Source: Paludibacteraceae bacterium (GTDB lineage: Bacteria; Bacteroidota; Bacteroidia; Bacteroidales; Paludibacteraceae). Taken from it: 48,125 nucleotides of DNA. The notes below the pieces were generated by a model. It was given only the letters and a program-made list of their open reading frames with translations. It searched no databases and was not told the origin of the DNA. The stretch covers positions 1 through 48,125 of the forward strand of contig JAKSKZ010000028.1 of NCBI GenBank assembly GCA_024401475.1. The letters are read 5' to 3'. A program made the translations under genes and the position numbers. This document shows positions 1 to 9,173 of this stretch, in pieces (position 1 is the first letter of the stretch; each line of letters starts with the position of its first letter).

Positions 1-669
1 TACATTCGATAATCAACTGACTATCTTTTAATTACAATTCGTCGAATTCACGTTATTTACCAAATCATCAGAAACGACAAGTCGGGTGTGCTCGCCAGTC
101 ATTGTAGGCACAAAATGAAATATAGGCATCATTGGATCAAGCAGGTGGCTAAAAACATCCCCGGCAGGGTCAGCATACATGAGCGTCCTAAAGAGGCCGA
201 TGGATCTCGTTTTGGGGACTGGGAGATGGACACGATTGTTGGGCCTGGCAATAAAGGGGCCATACTTACTCTTACAGAGCGCAGCACAAACTTCATCCTT
301 GCGGCTAACCTCCCTAATGGGAAAAATGCGGCCGCCCTCGCTTCGGTTGCTTGGAGGCTTCTTCTCCCTTATAAAGGCTTCGCTCTTAAAACCATCACCA
401 CCGATAACGGTTCGGAATTCGCTGAACACTTGTCCATTTCCAAGAGACTTAAGGTCCCTGTCTTTTTTGCTGACCCATATTCCTCTTGGCAGAAGGGCGC
501 CATCGAAAATGCCAACAAACTTATTCGTCAGTATATCCCTAAAGAGATGGAGCTGAACTTTATTTCTGACAAGAAACTTGCTTTCATTGTCGCTAAAATC
601 AATGACAGACCTAGAGAAAAACTCGACTTCGAATCGCCTAAAAAGCGTTTCTTCAGTTTTTTTGACTAA
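1..669 (+). pseudogene. IS30-family transposase, 3' part only
   Basis: The reading frame encodes the catalytic half of an IS30-type DDE transposase. The first Asp lies in FGDWEMDTIVG, the second in TTDNGSEFAEH and the Glu in SSWQKGAIENANKLIRQY, in the order and spacing of the family. Family members are usually about 320-380 residues with an N-terminal helix-turn-helix. Here only about 220 codons are present. The frame is open back to position 13, where it still reads IYQIIRNDK as in the region before the first Asp, but TAA at 10-12 interrupts it. The GTG at 88 is therefore probably not a real start. Either the element is decayed or its 5' part lies outside the window with a frame break. The IRF(S)FFD-like end and stop at 667-669 look normal. 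Confidence 0.85.
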
Positions 670-984
670 TATTGCACTTGCTTCTTGACTCTAGGTGAGA
701 ACTCACTCCGTTAAAAAAATGGCGAAAAGTGCCCCTCTTCGCCCTATTTATACAAAAAACAACTATATTTGTAGTTGCTAAATTGCATTTTTATGACTTG
801 ATGCGACTTTTATCAATAGGAAGAAACTAATCTTTCTCTGAGCAAAAGAGCTGAAAACAAGCTGATTTAGCTTAACCGATTTCGTTTGGCTGGGAAGTTT
901 GGGGACTTTGCCGATGAATACAAGTAAAACATCTCAGGACGCCCTATTTTTTCTATGCCTATGGAATTTATTTAAGGAATAAGT
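670..984. other. Intergenic region with possible IS30 right end and promoter
   Basis: The segment just after the transposase stop (about 673-700) is where an IS30 right terminal repeat would lie; the left end is not in the window, so this cannot be matched. A hairpin, GGCGAA at 721-726 pairing with TTCGCC at 738-743, follows. TATATTTG at 764-771 matches the Bacteroidetes -7 box, and TTCG at 738-741 is a weak -33 candidate 22 bases upstream. CAACTA/TAGTTG flank the -7 box as a 6-bp dyad. I see no gene in the rest of the roughly 200-base leader. Confidence 0.4.
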
Positions 985-3519
985 TTGAAGCATTATTTAT
1001 ACATATTGTTGATATTGACGTCGTTCTTACACTGCGATTTGTATGCAGCGGAAGAGGTCGCTACTGCTGATTCTGTCTCTGTTCAGACAGAGGAGTCGCC
1101 GGCGGAAGAGACTCCCAAAGAACGTAAGCGACGTTTAAAAAGAGAGGCTCAAGAACGTGAGGAGGCTGCTCGCAAAGCGGCGTTCGAGGCCCGCATGGCG
1201 AGAGATAGAGAGGCTCGTCGTGAGGCGATGAGGGCTAAACCAGAATCTCCTGCGGAGCCAGAACCTGTCTATGCGTCTGAGGAAGAACGAATTAAGGCGG
1301 AGCAGAAGGCACGTGCCGAAAAGGTTGCCGAAGAGCGTCGCCAGGCTCGAGAAAAGGAACGTTTGGAACGTGAGGAACGTCAACGCGAGTATAGAGAGAA
1401 GGCCGATGCCGAGAAGCAGGCTCGTATGAAGAAACGTCAGGAGGAGCGGGAAAAACGCCAAAGAGAAAGAGAACTTTGGAAGCAAAAGAAACGTGAGCAT
1501 GACGAAGCAAGGGCGGCTAAGCGTGAGGCGGATCGCAAGAAAAAAGAAATCGAAAAACAAAAGCGTGAAGAGAAGATAGCGGCAGAGGCGGCAAGACGTC
1601 AACGCATGGCCGAACGTCGTCAACGCCAGCAAGAGATGCGTTTGGAAAGACAAGAGCGCAAGCGCGAGGCGCAACAACGCAAGCGTGAGATGGAAGCCCG
1701 TCGTCGTGAGCAGGCGAGAGCGCGCGAACTGCGTCGTGAAGAGATGAAAGAGGAGGCTCGACAGAAAGAGCGCGAACGAGCGGAGGCTGAACAGAGGAGG
1801 AAGATTGAGCAAAGGGAGCGTGCTCGTGAAAAAGAGTTGGAGGAGCGTGAGCGTAAATTGAGAGCAAAACAGCAAAATGATTCTATTCAAGTAGAGAGGC
1901 GAGCGGCTGAACAAGACCGTATGATTCAAGATCGAGAGCGAAGAGAGGCTCGTCAGCAAGAGGAGCTGAGGCGTCGTCGAAAAGCCGAAGATCGAGAGTT
2001 TGCTAATCGTGAGCGTATAGAAGAGGCTCGTGCCCGCCGTGAAGAGATGGCGGAAAAACGTCGCGTTGAAATGGAAGCCCGAAAAGTTCGTATGGAAGCA
2101 CGTAAGGCTCAGCAGGCACGTGCGGAGGAAGAGGCAAAGCAGCGTGAAAAAGCGGAGAAAAGAGCTCGTAAGATAGCCGAAAAACGAGTTAAGGATAAGT
2201 ACAAACAACGTAAACGAAAGACGGACGAGGAGACTCGTATGCGTGAGCGCTATGAAAATGCTTTTCGTGAGGATTCTGTAGACAAGGATGAAGAGGCATT
2301 TCGTCAGCAATTGATGGAAGAAGAGGAAGAAGTAGACGAGGAAGAAGTTGACGAGGAGGGTAATCCAATTGCGAAGGCGGAAAAGAAATTGAGTAGAAAA
2401 GAACGTAAGGAGAAAAAGAAGAGGGAGAAGGAGCGTGCAAAACGTAAGGCCATTTTGGAAGAGATGGAACGTGCAAAGCAGGAAGAGGCGGAGAAGGCAG
2501 AGCGTGAAGCGGAAATTGCGGCAGAAAAGGAAGCTATAGAAAAGGAAGAGGCCGAAAGGAAACTAGCGGAGAGTGAGGATGAAGATGCCGATTTGGATGG
2601 AGATTCCGCTGGCTCTGATAGCTTGGACGTTGAGATAGAAACTATTCAAGTGGATATGGATAGCGCCCTTTTGGCTCAACAAATGGCTGAAGTGGAGGCA
2701 GAAATGCAAAACTTGGCCGAATTGAAGGAGGCTCAAAAGAATGGTGATGGTGGTGTCATTGTCCGTAAAATAAAGATACCGAATTGCCGTTATAAGAATG
2801 AAGTGTATTATAAGAGGAAGAAATTCTTATTCTTATATCAGTATGATTTCTTCTTGCATTACTTTGATCATCGATATTTCCATAGGAAGAGATTCTATGA
2901 CATTGTGGACTCTACACGTATTGTGGCTAAGCATGTCATGGAACTTGTGGGAAATACCCAATATCGGAAGGTGGATTTTAACGAGGTGATTGATTCTGTT
3001 GCCACGTTGTTGCCAGACTATCCAGTGGAGGAATATTTGGATTCCGTGATTTCCGACATGAATTTGGAATATTTGGCGACGGGAGAGATAAAGATCCGTT
3101 ATCGTAAGCGTAAGCAGAAATTCATCTATGCGAAGTATAAGCCTTCGGACATGGAGAATGCTTCGTTGGGTAACATCAAATTTTATGCAATGAATAGAAG
3201 AGCCTTGATTGAGGAGTTGGATGCATCTCAATTTGATTCTTTGTTGCCTCAACCAGATTCTGCGAATGCAGATATGATGTTGTTGGCGGATTCTTTGGAT
3301 AAGTTGAAAATCAGATTGATGGGAGATACGACCGTTGTGGGCTCTGATGGATTTGAGCCTGTGATGGATAATCTTCAAGAGCAATTGGAAGATGGTTCGG
3401 ATGGCTCTGGTGATTCTCCGACCTCGGATGGTTCGCCTGTAGATCGTGCGGTGACGTCTCGTAAGGAGACTCCTATGCGGGATGGCGACGATTCCTCTTC
3501 AGACGAGGAGGATCCATAA
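985..3519 (+). CDS. Exported protein with very long Arg/Glu/Lys helix, function unknown
   Basis: I do not recognise this 844-residue protein. Residues 1-22 form a signal peptide (LLILTSFLHCDLYA) with a likely signal peptidase I site after LYA. From about residue 45 to 440 the chain is almost entirely Arg, Glu, Lys, Ala and Gln with hardly any large hydrophobic residues, the pattern of a charged single alpha helix (ER/K helix) or long coiled coil. An acidic patch (EEEEEVDEEEVDEE, about 445) and a second charged helix (to about 545) follow. A folded-looking, Tyr/Phe-rich domain spans about 590-760 (FLFLYQYDFFLHYFDHRYFH), then an acidic Ser/Asp tail ends at 844. The start is TTG at 985 with AAGGAA at 974-979; the in-frame ATG at 961 is followed by TAA. 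It lies 49 bases before cdsA. A TolA-like or structural periplasmic role is possible, but unsupported. Confidence 0.8.
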   Translation: MKHYLYILLILTSFLHCDLYAAEEVATADSVSVQTEESPAEETPKERKRRLKREAQEREEAARKAAFEARMARDREARREAMRAKPESPAEPEPVYASEEERIKAEQKARAEKVAEERRQAREKERLEREERQREYREKADAEKQARMKKRQEEREKRQRERELWKQKKREHDEARAAKREADRKKKEIEKQKREEKIAAEAARRQRMAERRQRQQEMRLERQERKREAQQRKREMEARRREQARARELRREEMKEEARQKERERAEAEQRRKIEQRERAREKELEERERKLRAKQQNDSIQVERRAAEQDRMIQDRERREARQQEELRRRRKAEDREFANRERIEEARARREEMAEKRRVEMEARKVRMEARKAQQARAEEEAKQREKAEKRARKIAEKRVKDKYKQRKRKTDEETRMRERYENAFREDSVDKDEEAFRQQLMEEEEEVDEEEVDEEGNPIAKAEKKLSRKERKEKKKREKERAKRKAILEEMERAKQEEAEKAEREAEIAAEKEAIEKEEAERKLAESEDEDADLDGDSAGSDSLDVEIETIQVDMDSALLAQQMAEVEAEMQNLAELKEAQKNGDGGVIVRKIKIPNCRYKNEVYYKRKKFLFLYQYDFFLHYFDHRYFHRKRFYDIVDSTRIVAKHVMELVGNTQYRKVDFNEVIDSVATLLPDYPVEEYLDSVISDMNLEYLATGEIKIRYRKRKQKFIYAKYKPSDMENASLGNIKFYAMNRRALIEELDASQFDSLLPQPDSANADMMLLADSLDKLKIRLMGDTTVVGSDGFEPVMDNLQEQLEDGSDGSGDSPTSDGSPVDRAVTSRKETPMRDGDDSSSDEEDP

Positions 3520-3568
3520 CTGAATTAAAGAGCGATAAAGAAATATGGTGCTTTTTTAGGTGCCAATA

Positions 3569-4423
3569 ATGTCTTATTTAAATTGTATAGTCTTGTTTAA
3601 AAATTTAGTAATTAGAGCTATATCGGGTGCTGTTTTTGTCGCACTTGTTATATTGTCAATATTGGCCCCTATGCCATATTATTTTGGCGTACTTTTCTTG
3701 TTGATTGCCTTGTTAGGCCTTCGAGAGTTTTATTCATTGACGGGAAAAATGTCACAGGTGAGTGTCAATCGTTTGATCCCAATGTTGGCAGGAGTTGCCC
3801 TTTTCTCGGCAGTTTTTGCGAATGCATTTAATTTGCTCCCGGAAAAATGTGCATACTTTTTGTATGCCATATATATATTATTGGTATCTGTAGCTTTCAT
3901 AATAGAGTTGTTCCGTGTAAAGGAGAACCCAATTAAGAATATCGCAATATCAGTGATGGGGCAGTTCTATATCTTGTTCCCAATATGTGCAATGACTATT
4001 TTAGAAGCGAAGGAGCCTATATATCTATTGGCTTTCTTCATTACCATATGGGCTTCCGATACGGGTGCATATTTGACGGGTATGTGTTTCGGTAAACACA
4101 AAATGTTTGAACGTGTCTCTCCTAAAAAGACATGGGAAGGTTTGTTCGGAGGATTTGTGTTCTCTTTGATAACAGCTTATGTCTTTAACATAGTGACCGA
4201 AGATTCTATTGCGGCTCAGCCATTGTGGAGTTGGATCTTGTTCGCTGTCGTCGTATTCGTGGCCGGAACATTGGGCGATTTGATTGAGTCTTTGTTTAAG
4301 AGAACACTAAATGTAAAAGACTCGGGTTCTATTATGCCTGGACATGGCGGCGTCTTGGATCGTTTTGACAGTGCGTTGTTGGCTGCTCCATTGGCTGTAG
4401 CACTCGCTTATTGTGTTTTCTAA
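3569..4423 (+). CDS. cdsA: Phosphatidate cytidylyltransferase (CDP-diglyceride synthase)
   Basis: The enzyme makes CDP-diacylglycerol from phosphatidate and CTP in the inner membrane, the branch point for phospholipid synthesis. The C-terminal family signature is complete: SLFKRTLNVKDSGSIMPGHG continuing into GVLDRFDS. The protein is a polytopic membrane protein of about 284 residues, normal for the family, with WASDTGAYLTG and PKKTWEG motifs in the middle. The start is uncertain. ATG at 3569 has TTAGG eight bases upstream; GTG at 3560 and TTG at 3593 (giving FKNLVIRAISG) are in frame, and the last fits the usual family N-terminus best. Genes for psd and pssA follow, so the three steps to phosphatidylethanolamine are together. 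Confidence 0.95.
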   Translation: MSYLNCIVLFKNLVIRAISGAVFVALVILSILAPMPYYFGVLFLLIALLGLREFYSLTGKMSQVSVNRLIPMLAGVALFSAVFANAFNLLPEKCAYFLYAIYILLVSVAFIIELFRVKENPIKNIAISVMGQFYILFPICAMTILEAKEPIYLLAFFITIWASDTGAYLTGMCFGKHKMFERVSPKKTWEGLFGGFVFSLITAYVFNIVTEDSIAAQPLWSWILFAVVVFVAGTLGDLIESLFKRTLNVKDSGSIMPGHGGVLDRFDSALLAAPLAVALAYCVF

Positions 4424-4475
4424 CTGCTTTGAGAAAATATTTGTCAATAAAGGTAAAATATGTTAATGATTAACG

Positions 4476-4507
4476 CTTGTAAGTTACTTTGCAATTTGTT
4501 AACTTTG
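4476..4507 (+). promoter_or_regulatory. Bacteroidetes-type promoter for psd-pssA
   Basis: CTTG at 4476-4479 is followed after exactly 20 bases by TAACTTTG at 4500-4507, a full match to the TAnnTTTG -7 box. Transcription would start near 4513, leaving a very short leader before ATG 4528. This would let psd and pssA be transcribed independently of cdsA. Confidence 0.6.
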
Positions 4508-4527
4508 CGGCGCAAAATAAAATATCA

Positions 4528-5205
4528 ATGACACTACATAAAGAAGGAAAAGGAATTTTGTTGACTCTTTTGGGCGTTTTGGCGGCTATAAACATAGTCG
4601 TTTATTATTGTTTATTCGAAAGCAGTCCGTTGGTGGTGAAGTGCATTGCTGGTTTCTCCATTTGCTTTTTCTTGTTTTTCGTTAATTTCTTTCGTAATCC
4701 CAAACGTGAATTTATTGGTTTTGAGGATGGAATGATTGTCGCACCTGCTGATGGGACAGTGGTCGTAATAGAGCCGACAGTGGAAGATGAATACCTCAAC
4801 GAAAAAAGAATTCAGGTTTCTATTTTTATGAGCGTATTTAATGTTCATGCCAATTGGTATCCAACGCAAGGAAAGGTGATTTATTATACTCATAATGATG
4901 GACGTTTTATGGCGGCAAACTTGCCAAAGTCGAGCACGGAGAATGAGCGTTCGACAGTTGTGCTTGAAACGCCTTCTAAAACAAAGATTTTGGTTCGTCA
5001 AATCGCAGGAGCTTTGGCTCGAAGAATTGTTACATATGCGTCTGTAGGAAAAGAGTGCCATGTGAATGATCAGTTGGGCTTCATTAAGTTTGGTTCCCGT
5101 GTCGATGTCTTTTTGCCATTGGGCTCTGAAGTCCTTGTGAAATTGAAGCAGAGCGTAGTGGGAAACAAAACCATCATCGCTCGTCTGCCGAAGGAAAATC
5201 AATAA
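4528..5205 (+). CDS. psd: Phosphatidylserine decarboxylase, short form
   Basis: This decarboxylates phosphatidylserine to phosphatidylethanolamine. The 225-residue protein has two N-terminal membrane segments (about residues 9-50), then the core motifs VAPADGTVV, SVFNVHANWYP and GFIKFGSRVD. Cleavage between Gly and Ser in FGSRVD (Ser about 190) would create the pyruvoyl prosthetic group and separate the alpha and beta chains. The length and the GSR cleavage site place it with the short, archaeal-like form and not with the LGST form of E. coli. ATG 4528 is chosen over an in-frame TTG at 4489 because homologues begin near HKEG and because the -7 promoter box lies between the two. pssA begins 20 bases after the stop. 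Confidence 0.95.
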   Translation: MTLHKEGKGILLTLLGVLAAINIVVYYCLFESSPLVVKCIAGFSICFFLFFVNFFRNPKREFIGFEDGMIVAPADGTVVVIEPTVEDEYLNEKRIQVSIFMSVFNVHANWYPTQGKVIYYTHNDGRFMAANLPKSSTENERSTVVLETPSKTKILVRQIAGALARRIVTYASVGKECHVNDQLGFIKFGSRVDVFLPLGSEVLVKLKQSVVGNKTIIARLPKENQ

Positions 5206-5225
5206 CTAATTAAAAGTTGTTGGAT

Positions 5226-5996
5226 ATGAAAAAGATTATAGGTTGTATCCCCAATACGATTACAAGCTTGAATCTCTTTTCGGGATGTGTGGCTTGTGTT
5301 ATGGCGTTCAATGGAAATTTCTTTTGGGCGGCAATGTTCATCTTTTTGGCTTCTGTGTTTGATTTCTTTGATGGGATGTCCGCACGTCTTTTGAAGGCAT
5401 TTTCTCCTATTGGTAAGGATTTGGACTCTTTGGCTGATATGGTTAGTTTTGGCGTTGCACCTGGCGTGGTCGTTTATACCTGGTTGTGCTCTTTGTTCTC
5501 AAAAACGGAGCTGTTCTTGTTGCCAGGAAATGAGACCGTCTTGTTTAGAGGAAATGAAATATTGCCATTCGTGGCATTCTTGATTCCTGTCTTTTCTGCA
5601 CTTCGTTTGGCAAAATTTAATAATGACGAGAGACAGACCTCTTCGTTTATTGGTTTGCCAACTCCTGCCAATTCCATTTTCTTTTCATTCTTGATTGCAG
5701 TTGCAGATTTGCAGGCTTCTTCAAATACCGTATTGGAAAGTTTGTCGGAAACTATTGGATGGCTTTGTAATAGTGTCATTTTTGTTGTGGCATTGATTCT
5801 TTTGTTCTCTTGGTTGTTAGTGGCTGAGATTCCAATGTTTTCTTTGAAGGTTAAGAATTTGAAATGGGCTGACAATAAGATTCGTTTTGTCTTTTTGATT
5901 CTTTCGGTTCTTTTGTTGCTTGTTTTCTGGTGGGGTGCGGCTCCATTGATTATATTGTTATTCATAGCAATGTCTATTGTTAATCGAAAAGGGTAA
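5226..5996 (+). CDS. pssA: CDP-diacylglycerol-serine O-phosphatidyltransferase
   Basis: The enzyme condenses CDP-diacylglycerol with serine to give phosphatidylserine, the substrate of the adjacent psd product. The CDP-alcohol phosphatidyltransferase signature DGxxARxxxxxxxxGxxxDxxxD is intact in DFFDGMSARLLKAFSPIGKD followed by LDSLADMVSFG. The 256-residue protein has about seven or eight hydrophobic segments and resembles the type II (Bacillus/Bacteroides) enzymes. ATG 5226 gives the typical family beginning MKKIIGCIPNTIT; the TTG codons at 5217 and 5220 are less likely. Order psd then pssA with a 20-base gap indicates one transcript, ended by the hairpin at 6021-6053. Confidence 0.95.
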   Translation: MKKIIGCIPNTITSLNLFSGCVACVMAFNGNFFWAAMFIFLASVFDFFDGMSARLLKAFSPIGKDLDSLADMVSFGVAPGVVVYTWLCSLFSKTELFLLPGNETVLFRGNEILPFVAFLIPVFSALRLAKFNNDERQTSSFIGLPTPANSIFFSFLIAVADLQASSNTVLESLSETIGWLCNSVIFVVALILLFSWLLVAEIPMFSLKVKNLKWADNKIRFVFLILSVLLLLVFWWGAAPLIILLFIAMSIVNRKG

Positions 5997-6020
5997 TTCC
6001 TTTTGTAAATAAGATATAAT

Positions 6021-6053
6021 AGAAAGGATGATAGGAAGCTGTCATCCTTTTCT
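6021..6053 (+). terminator. Hairpin terminator after pssA
   Basis: AGAAAGGATGA at 6021-6031 pairs with TCATCCTTTTCT at 6042-6053 with one bulged base. The 3' arm is T-rich, but there is no long T run, so termination may be partial and sppA may be read through. Confidence 0.55.
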
Positions 6054-6080
6054 GATTTTGAATAAATTACACATTTGGAT

Positions 6081-7817
6081 ATGAAGCAGTTTATTAAGTA
6101 TGTATTGGCTACGATGACGGGACTATCATTGTTTTCCATAGTCATCTTCTTCTTTGGTATTTTTAGCTTGGGAGTTTTGGTGGCCATTTCGGATTCTAAG
6201 AATCCTGTTCTTCCGAATTCAGTTCTCTCCATCCATTTGGAGGGAAATCTTGTGGACCGTTCGCAAGAAGACATCTGGAGCGTCCTCTCATCCGACGAGT
6301 CGTTGGTAATAGGGTTGGATGATGTGCTAAAATCTATTGAAGAGGCCAAAAGGAACGATAATATAAAGGGAATCTATATTTCTGCTGGCCTTTTCGAAGG
6401 AGGCTATGCTTCTCTATCAGAAATTCGTCGTGCACTTCTCTCTTTTAAAGAAACAGGCAAGTTTATCGTGGCTTATTCTGGAGCCTATACACAGAAGTGT
6501 TATTATTTGGCTTCGGTGGCCGACAAAATCTTCTTGAATGGAGAGGGCATCATCGACTTGAATGGAATTTCTTCGTCCACTGTTTTTTATAAGAATCTTC
6601 TTCAGAATATAGGAGTTGACATGCAGGTGATAAAGGTCGGAACCTATAAATCATTCTCTGAACAATATACGAATACGGAGATGAGCCCTGCCAATAGAGA
6701 GCAAATGCAAGTGCTGACATCCTCTATTTGGAAATCTATTTTGCAAGAAATTTCTGAATCAAGGGGTGTTCCCGTCGATTCATTGGACGCGATGGCTTCT
6801 TCATTCGTCTCTTTCCAAACACAGATGCAATGTGTTGATTGGAAGTTGGTGGATGGCATTTGTTACTATGATGAAGTGGAAGACTATATCCGTCAGCTAT
6901 TAGGATTGGATGAGGACGAAGAGGTGCCGGTGGTAGAACCGAAAGATCTTTTGCCTGATGATTTAATGGAAGAGAAAAGCGGAACCCAGATAGCCGTCGT
7001 TTATGCTATTGGAGAGATTGACAATGGAACTATGGAAGGCATCAACTCCTCGGAATTGTCAAAGACATTGCGAGAGTTGGCTAAAAATAAAGATGTTGCA
7101 GCTGTTGTCTTGCGTGTTAATTCTCCAGGTGGTAGTGCCTATGGTTCGGAGCAAATTTGGAGAGCCACTCAGTTGGTGAAGGAGAAGAAACCGATAATTG
7201 TCAGCATGGGTGATTATGCTGCGTCTGGTGGCTATTATCTTTCTTGTGCCGCAGATCGAATCTTTGCTGAGCCTACGACGGTGACTGGGTCTATCGGAAT
7301 TTTCTGTGTTATTCCGAATGCGGAGAAACTGATGAAGAAGATAGGTATAGATTATGAGTCTGTCAATACTAATCCGTATGCTGATGTGCCTAATCTTATG
7401 CGTCCGTTGTCTGATTCGGAGCAGCGTATTATGCAAGGCTACGTTGATAGAGGCTATAAGTTGTTCGTGAACCGTTGTGCGGTGGGACGCACTATGCAGT
7501 ATTACGAATTAGAAAAGATTGCCCAAGGGCGCGTGTGGAGCGGAGCCTCCGCTTTGGAGTTGGGCCTTGTTGACGAATTGGGAGGCTTGGATGAGGCCAT
7601 TGAGTCTGCTGCTGCTCAAGCGCAGGTCTTTGGTTATTCAATCGTGGAGTATCCTGCCAAGAAGACGCTTCTTGAGACATTGTCTGAAAAACCAAGTTTG
7701 GGAATGGATAAAATTTTCTTGGGCACGGAGTTGAAGAAAGAAAAAGATGTGTTGGATAGGATCCGTAGAATTGATCGTATGCAAGCAAGCTTGCCGTATG
7801 AAATAGTGATGCAGTAA
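6081..7817 (+). CDS. sppA: Signal peptide peptidase SppA, 67 kDa type
   Basis: This is a membrane-bound serine protease that degrades cleaved signal peptides in the periplasm. One transmembrane helix lies at about residues 12-38, followed by two tandem SppA domains as in the E. coli long form; total 578 residues. The catalytic dyad is visible: Lys about 190 in VGTYKSFSEQYT from the first domain and Ser about 382 in DYAASGGYY from the second, a spacing of 192 compared with 200 for E. coli Lys209/Ser409. ATG 6081 is preferred to TTG 6075. It stands alone between terminator hairpins at 6021-6053 and 7842-7872. Confidence 0.95.
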   Translation: MKQFIKYVLATMTGLSLFSIVIFFFGIFSLGVLVAISDSKNPVLPNSVLSIHLEGNLVDRSQEDIWSVLSSDESLVIGLDDVLKSIEEAKRNDNIKGIYISAGLFEGGYASLSEIRRALLSFKETGKFIVAYSGAYTQKCYYLASVADKIFLNGEGIIDLNGISSSTVFYKNLLQNIGVDMQVIKVGTYKSFSEQYTNTEMSPANREQMQVLTSSIWKSILQEISESRGVPVDSLDAMASSFVSFQTQMQCVDWKLVDGICYYDEVEDYIRQLLGLDEDEEVPVVEPKDLLPDDLMEEKSGTQIAVVYAIGEIDNGTMEGINSSELSKTLRELAKNKDVAAVVLRVNSPGGSAYGSEQIWRATQLVKEKKPIIVSMGDYAASGGYYLSCAADRIFAEPTTVTGSIGIFCVIPNAEKLMKKIGIDYESVNTNPYADVPNLMRPLSDSEQRIMQGYVDRGYKLFVNRCAVGRTMQYYELEKIAQGRVWSGASALELGLVDELGGLDEAIESAAAQAQVFGYSIVEYPAKKTLLETLSEKPSLGMDKIFLGTELKKEKDVLDRIRRIDRMQASLPYEIVMQ

Positions 7818-7841
7818 TTGCATTTGAATGAGAAAGATGAA

Positions 7842-7872
7842 GGGTGGAGAGTTCTCCGCCCTTTGTTTTTTA
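7842..7872 (+). terminator. Rho-independent terminator after sppA
   Basis: GGGTGGAGA pairs with TCTCCGCCC around a two-base loop, with one G-T wobble, followed by CTTTGTTTTTT. Confidence 0.85.
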
Positions 7873-7908
7873 TATTTTATTTCTGTTTTTGCAAAAAAGT
7901 TACAAATG

Positions 7909-7940
7909 TTTGCTAATCGCATATAAAATGCCTATATTAG
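7909..7940 (+). promoter_or_regulatory. Bacteroidetes-type promoter for lpxK
   Basis: TTTG at 7909-7912, a 20-base spacer and TATATTAG at 7933-7940 (one mismatch to TAnnTTTG) lie between the sppA terminator and lpxK. The predicted start near 7946 leaves a leader of about 135 bases in which I see no conserved structure. Confidence 0.55.
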
Positions 7941-8081
7941 AGTCTTAATATCATGAAACAGAAATTAGAAAGGTCTTTTTTTAATTGGCTGAGATTTCCT
8001 TGATCTGCATTTAAAAATGAGATTGAAGAATATTCATCGTCAAACCAGAAGAAACAATTCGAAAAGAGAGAAAATTCAATT

Positions 8082-9173
8082 ATGTCAGTAAAGGGCAAAT
8101 CCATATTATTGAAGGTGTTGTTGTCGCCTTTTGCGTTTTTGTATGGTGTTATAGTGACAATTCGCAATTGGATGTTTGACAATGCTCTTTTGCCGTCTGT
8201 CTCTTATGATTTCCCCGTTATATGCGTTGGAAACATTACGGTAGGCGGTACTGGAAAGACTCCGTTCACTGAGTATCTCATTCGTTTGTTGCAAGGACAA
8301 AAAAAAGTAGGCGTTTTAAGCCGAGGTTATAAAAGATCCACTTCAGGCTATCTCTTGTCTACTAAATATTCGAAGGCTTCAGAAATAGGTGACGAACCTT
8401 GCCAAATAAAGAGAAAATTTCCTGACGTTGTCTTGGCCGTGGATGCAGATCGTCGTCGTGGCATTCGTAAAATGCGCGAAGCAGAGGTCTGCCCCGACTT
8501 GATTTTGTTGGATGATGCGTATCAACATCGTTATGTTAAGCCAGGCTTCTCCATTCTGTTAATTGACTATAATCGTTTGGTAACAGAAGATTCTTTGCTC
8601 CCACTAGGTCAGCTTAGAGAGCCCGTTCGTTCGATGAATAGGGCGAATATTGTAGTTGTCAATAAGTGCCCAACAAACGCAACGCCAATGGAATTGCGTA
8701 TCATTAAGAAAAATTTAGCGCTTTATCCTTACCAAACATTATACTTCTCTTCGATAGCATATGGAGATATAATTCCGGTTTTCGATAGCTGTGTGTTTGC
8801 GGTTGAGACTTTGAAGAAAGAGGCATTAAGGGCGGGCAATTATTCTGTTCTTTGCGTGACAGGCATTGCTACTCCGAAACCTTTAGAGGAGTATATTGCT
8901 ACTTTTGCAAAAGAGTTGAAGCCGATGCAGTTTGGCGATCATCACAATTTTTCGAAGAGTGATATTCTCTCTATAGAACAAGAATTTAAATCAATAGCAT
9001 CTCCGAATAAAATCATTTTGACAACAGAAAAGGATGCCGTGAGATTGCAAGAAAATCCACACATCTCCGACGAATTGAAAAAAGTGATTTGTAGCGTTCC
9101 GTTGACGGTTCGCTTCTTGGCAGATGAAGAGTCATTTAACAAACAAATTTTAGACTATGTTAGAAAAAATTGA
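8082..9173 (+). CDS. lpxK: Tetraacyldisaccharide 4'-kinase
   Basis: LpxK phosphorylates the 4' position of the lipid A disaccharide at the inner-membrane face. The 363-residue protein has an N-terminal hydrophobic segment (LLSPFAFLYGVIVTIRNWMFD), then the Walker A-like GNITVGGTGKTPFTEYL at about 48-64. The family motifs GDEPCQIKRKFP, DAYQHR and PLGQLREP follow, and the C-terminal part contains FGDHHNFSKSDI and TTEKDAVR. The length is normal. Its last 17 bases overlap the start of the purine nucleoside phosphorylase gene in another frame, so the two are probably translationally coupled. Confidence 0.95.
   Translation: MSVKGKSILLKVLLSPFAFLYGVIVTIRNWMFDNALLPSVSYDFPVICVGNITVGGTGKTPFTEYLIRLLQGQKKVGVLSRGYKRSTSGYLLSTKYSKASEIGDEPCQIKRKFPDVVLAVDADRRRGIRKMREAEVCPDLILLDDAYQHRYVKPGFSILLIDYNRLVTEDSLLPLGQLREPVRSMNRANIVVVNKCPTNATPMELRIIKKNLALYPYQTLYFSSIAYGDIIPVFDSCVFAVETLKKEALRAGNYSVLCVTGIATPKPLEEYIATFAKELKPMQFGDHHNFSKSDILSIEQEFKSIASPNKIILTTEKDAVRLQENPHISDELKKVICSVPLTVRFLADEESFNKQILDYVRKN

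Noticed and set aside
1135..2310. Long antisense frame of 391 codons opposite the charged-helix gene, and shorter ones at 1517-1867 and 2189-2476
   Set aside because: They arise from the Arg/Glu/Lys codon bias of the plus-strand gene, are Leu/Phe-rich with no motif, and have no promoter or start context.
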